Assembly (NCBI GenBank): GCA_929200485.1
Contig: CAKMZU010000014.1
Span: forward strand, 1-6,367
Direction: 5' to 3'
Length of the DNA: 6,367 nt
Origin: an uncultured Gammaproteobacteria bacterium
Lineage (GTDB): Bacteria > Pseudomonadota > Gammaproteobacteria > Pseudomonadales > DT-91
The number at the start of each line of letters is the position of its first letter. The stretch's first letter is position 1. The position numbers and the translations under genes are program-made. The notes beneath the pieces were generated by a model. That model was not told the DNA's origin, did no database searches, and saw nothing but the letters and a program-made list of their open reading frames with translations. This document shows, piece by piece, positions 4,898-6,367 of this stretch.

Positions 4898-5950
4898 TCA
4901 TAAATCCTGCATAATAGAAATATTTGCTAAATAACACTCGCCTTGTAATCGGTCGTTAAAAATACGTGATAATTCATTAGCATCACCTTCTGGTGAGATG
5001 CTTCTTGCAACATTAGATAAAAATCGTTCAGTCCCTGGTTCAGCGCTTAGATGCAGGCCCTTTTCAATCAAGACATATCGCTGCCTCTTGAGACTGCCAT
5101 TGTAATTCATTGAAGCAGTAAATAGTTCGATCACCCCTTCAGGGTTAGTGTAATAATATTCATCCACTGTGGTTGATCTCAATCCCCCATCACCCTCCCG
5201 GTTATGTACAGCTTTATAGACAAGCCTTTGTTTGCCATTGTTCTCCGCACTCTCATTCGCCTTGAATGTCATCTGGGCTCGAGATGCATCCATAACCTCA
5301 TCTACATCATCGCAAACCGGCTTGAAAGGAATCAGCCCTGAAAGATCATCCGCCAACTTAGGAGGTTTACTCATACCAATGGGCAAATTGCAAACCGAGA
5401 AATCTTCTTTGCGCGCTATTGAAACAGCATTTCCCTCTGTGAAAAGCATATTTTCATTGGATTCTTTTTTAAATTTTTTATAATGAGATTTCTGACGAGT
5501 CGCCCCAAGATTGACATCAGGATAGTTTGCTCTTATAGACGACAACTCGTTCGGAAAATCCCAGAGAACGCATCCTATTGTCTTTTTAAAAATCGCCGAT
5601 AATACTATTCCATACCATTGCTGCTTATCCATGACCGGTCCGGCAATTGAGTATACATCTGTGTCTGTGTAATAACGCACATAACGCTCAGCCATGGAAG
5701 GACCGCGGGTCAGAGGGAGCGCTTCTGTAATCGTGAATTCTCCGCTTTCAGATTGCGTGATCCCTATACACCCACATTCTTGACAGGAACCTTTTTGTTG
5801 AACGAAACGATTCTGTTCAAATTTAAAATACTTTTTTTCAAAAATGGCGTGACAATTTTCTAAAAAAGTCAGTTCTAAAATTACATAAAGAAAAATAAAA
5901 ACAGAAAAACCCGTTAATTTATTATCAAATACCACTAACATAGAATACAT
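4898..5950 (-). CDS. Exported or membrane-anchored protein of unknown function (350 aa)
   Basis: I do not recognise this family. The frame opens at GTG 5965 without a ribosome site. The ATG at 5950 has GAAG nine bases upstream and is preferred, giving 350 residues; the longer form would have 355. Numbering by the longer form, residues 20-35 are a strong hydrophobic segment followed by NCHA, consistent with a signal peptide cut near residue 40 or an N-terminal anchor. A CQECGC cluster at 61-66 (Cys 61, 64, 66) follows in the exported part and could bind metal or form disulfides; other cysteines are at 132, 192, 218 and 344. Residues 245-310 look like antiparallel beta strands, with a YYYTNPEGVIELFTASMNY stretch. 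The gene is convergent with the death-like gene, 79 bases apart, with no obvious terminator between them. Confidence 0.78.
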   Translation of the reverse strand: MYSMLVVFDNKLTGFSVFIFLYVILELTFLENCHAIFEKKYFKFEQNRFVQQKGSCQECGCIGITQSESGEFTITEALPLTRGPSMAERYVRYYTDTDVYSIAGPVMDKQQWYGIVLSAIFKKTIGCVLWDFPNELSSIRANYPDVNLGATRQKSHYKKFKKESNENMLFTEGNAVSIARKEDFSVCNLPIGMSKPPKLADDLSGLIPFKPVCDDVDEVMDASRAQMTFKANESAENNGKQRLVYKAVHNREGDGGLRSTTVDEYYYTNPEGVIELFTASMNYNGSLKRQRYVLIEKGLHLSAEPGTERFLSNVARSISPEGDANELSRIFNDRLQGECYLANISIMQDL

Positions 5951-5965
5951 ACAATCGATCTTCAC

Positions 5966-6367
5966 AAGAAAACATTAGTTGTAAACATTTAAAATTAGTT
6001 CAGCACAATAGCCTTTTTAAATCAGCAACCAAGCGCATAATAGTCTTCGATCAATATATTCCTTTTCAACTATTCTTCCGTGCTTATTGAGTCAAATTTT
6101 TTCAGAGCATTGCCTTAAAATAAAGCGCCGATCATTCCATCAAAATCCGCGTAGATGAAGAAAAATTGCTACTGGATATGCAGAAAAACCAAGGTTACGT
6201 AAAAATCTCAAGCCACCTTAAAACCATGGCAAATAAAAATCATAAGCCATTGACCGGCTCTTAGATAACCAATACTTGCGGGGATGCTTTGTTTATAGCA
6301 TGTGAGTAATTACTTAACTTTTTTATAAAAAAAACGTCATTTGCATTTCATCTAATTAGATCAAAAC
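5966..6367. other. Right-hand intergenic region, no firm gene
   Basis: About 400 bases upstream of the minus-strand exported gene. It contains one orphan reading frame (6124-6264), a 10-base palindrome AGTAATTACT (6305-6314), a TTTTTTATAAAAAA run, and a 12-base palindrome ATCTAATTAGAT (6350-6361) close to the window edge. The last two may belong to the control region of a gene beyond the edge. No RNA gene or clear promoter was identified. Confidence 0.5.
6124..6264 (+). pseudogene. Orphan reading frame, possible 3' remnant of a gene
   Basis: From just after an in-frame TAA at 6121-6123, the frame is open for 46 codons to TAG 6262-6264. The product is hydrophilic and Lys-rich, with a KIRVDEEKLLLDMQ stretch that looks helical and protein-like. 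No ATG occurs before codon 19. TTG 6166, with GAAG five bases upstream, could start a 32-residue peptide. It may be the C-terminal scrap of a decayed gene, a tiny gene, or chance. Confidence 0.25.

Noticed and set aside
5232..5483. Plus-strand frame inside the 4898-5950 gene
   Set aside because: Antisense to a longer frame with an export signal; no independent start signal.

Overview
The window looks like an accessory region of an AT-rich Gammaproteobacterium, and an animal-associated lineage such as Endozoicomonas or a relative fits best. That placement is an inference. It rests on the low GC, a Sec-exported protein with an apparent metazoan-type death-fold architecture, several orphan exported proteins, a REP-like sequence of a type scattered through many gammaproteobacterial genomes, and a SYLF/YSC84 lipoprotein typical of Gram-negative bacteria. 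No rRNA, tRNA, CRISPR array or intact transposase was seen.

Layout from left to right. Positions 1-66 hold two REP-like half elements facing each other. They are followed by an intergenic stretch with two adjacent perfect 7-1-7 palindromes (137-169) and short dispersed repeats. An exported protein of unknown function lies on the minus strand (264-1118). A weak small reading frame (1296-1532, plus) runs into the 3' end of a well-recognised SYLF-domain lipoprotein (1492-2049, minus). About 420 bases without a firm gene follow, ending in a minus-strand intrinsic terminator (2399-2431). That terminator closes a second exported unknown protein (2473-3426, minus). A 600-base divergent intergenic region then holds palindromes, paired direct repeats, a small overlapping ORF pair (3766-3950) and a 12-bp hairpin. 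Next is the plus-strand gene 4030-4818. A convergent exported or membrane-anchored unknown protein (4898-5950, minus) follows, and about 400 bases with one orphan reading frame close the window.

The main result is the gene at 4030-4818. After a signal peptide, the protein reads as an N-terminal DED-like helical region, a proline-rich linker, and a C-terminal region that matches the death-domain pattern. This is the domain order of the animal apoptosis adaptor FADD. If confirmed by structure prediction and profile search, it would be a secreted bacterial FADD mimic, a plausible host-cell-death-modulating effector.

All five main proteins carry export signals: four Sec-type or anchor-type, one lipoprotein. 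Apart from the SYLF lipoprotein, none of the three other exported proteins resembles a family I can name. The genes are not arranged as one operon; each has its own flanking intergenic DNA. The window therefore reads as a patch of individually expressed exported factors, possibly effectors, set among repeat-derived DNA.
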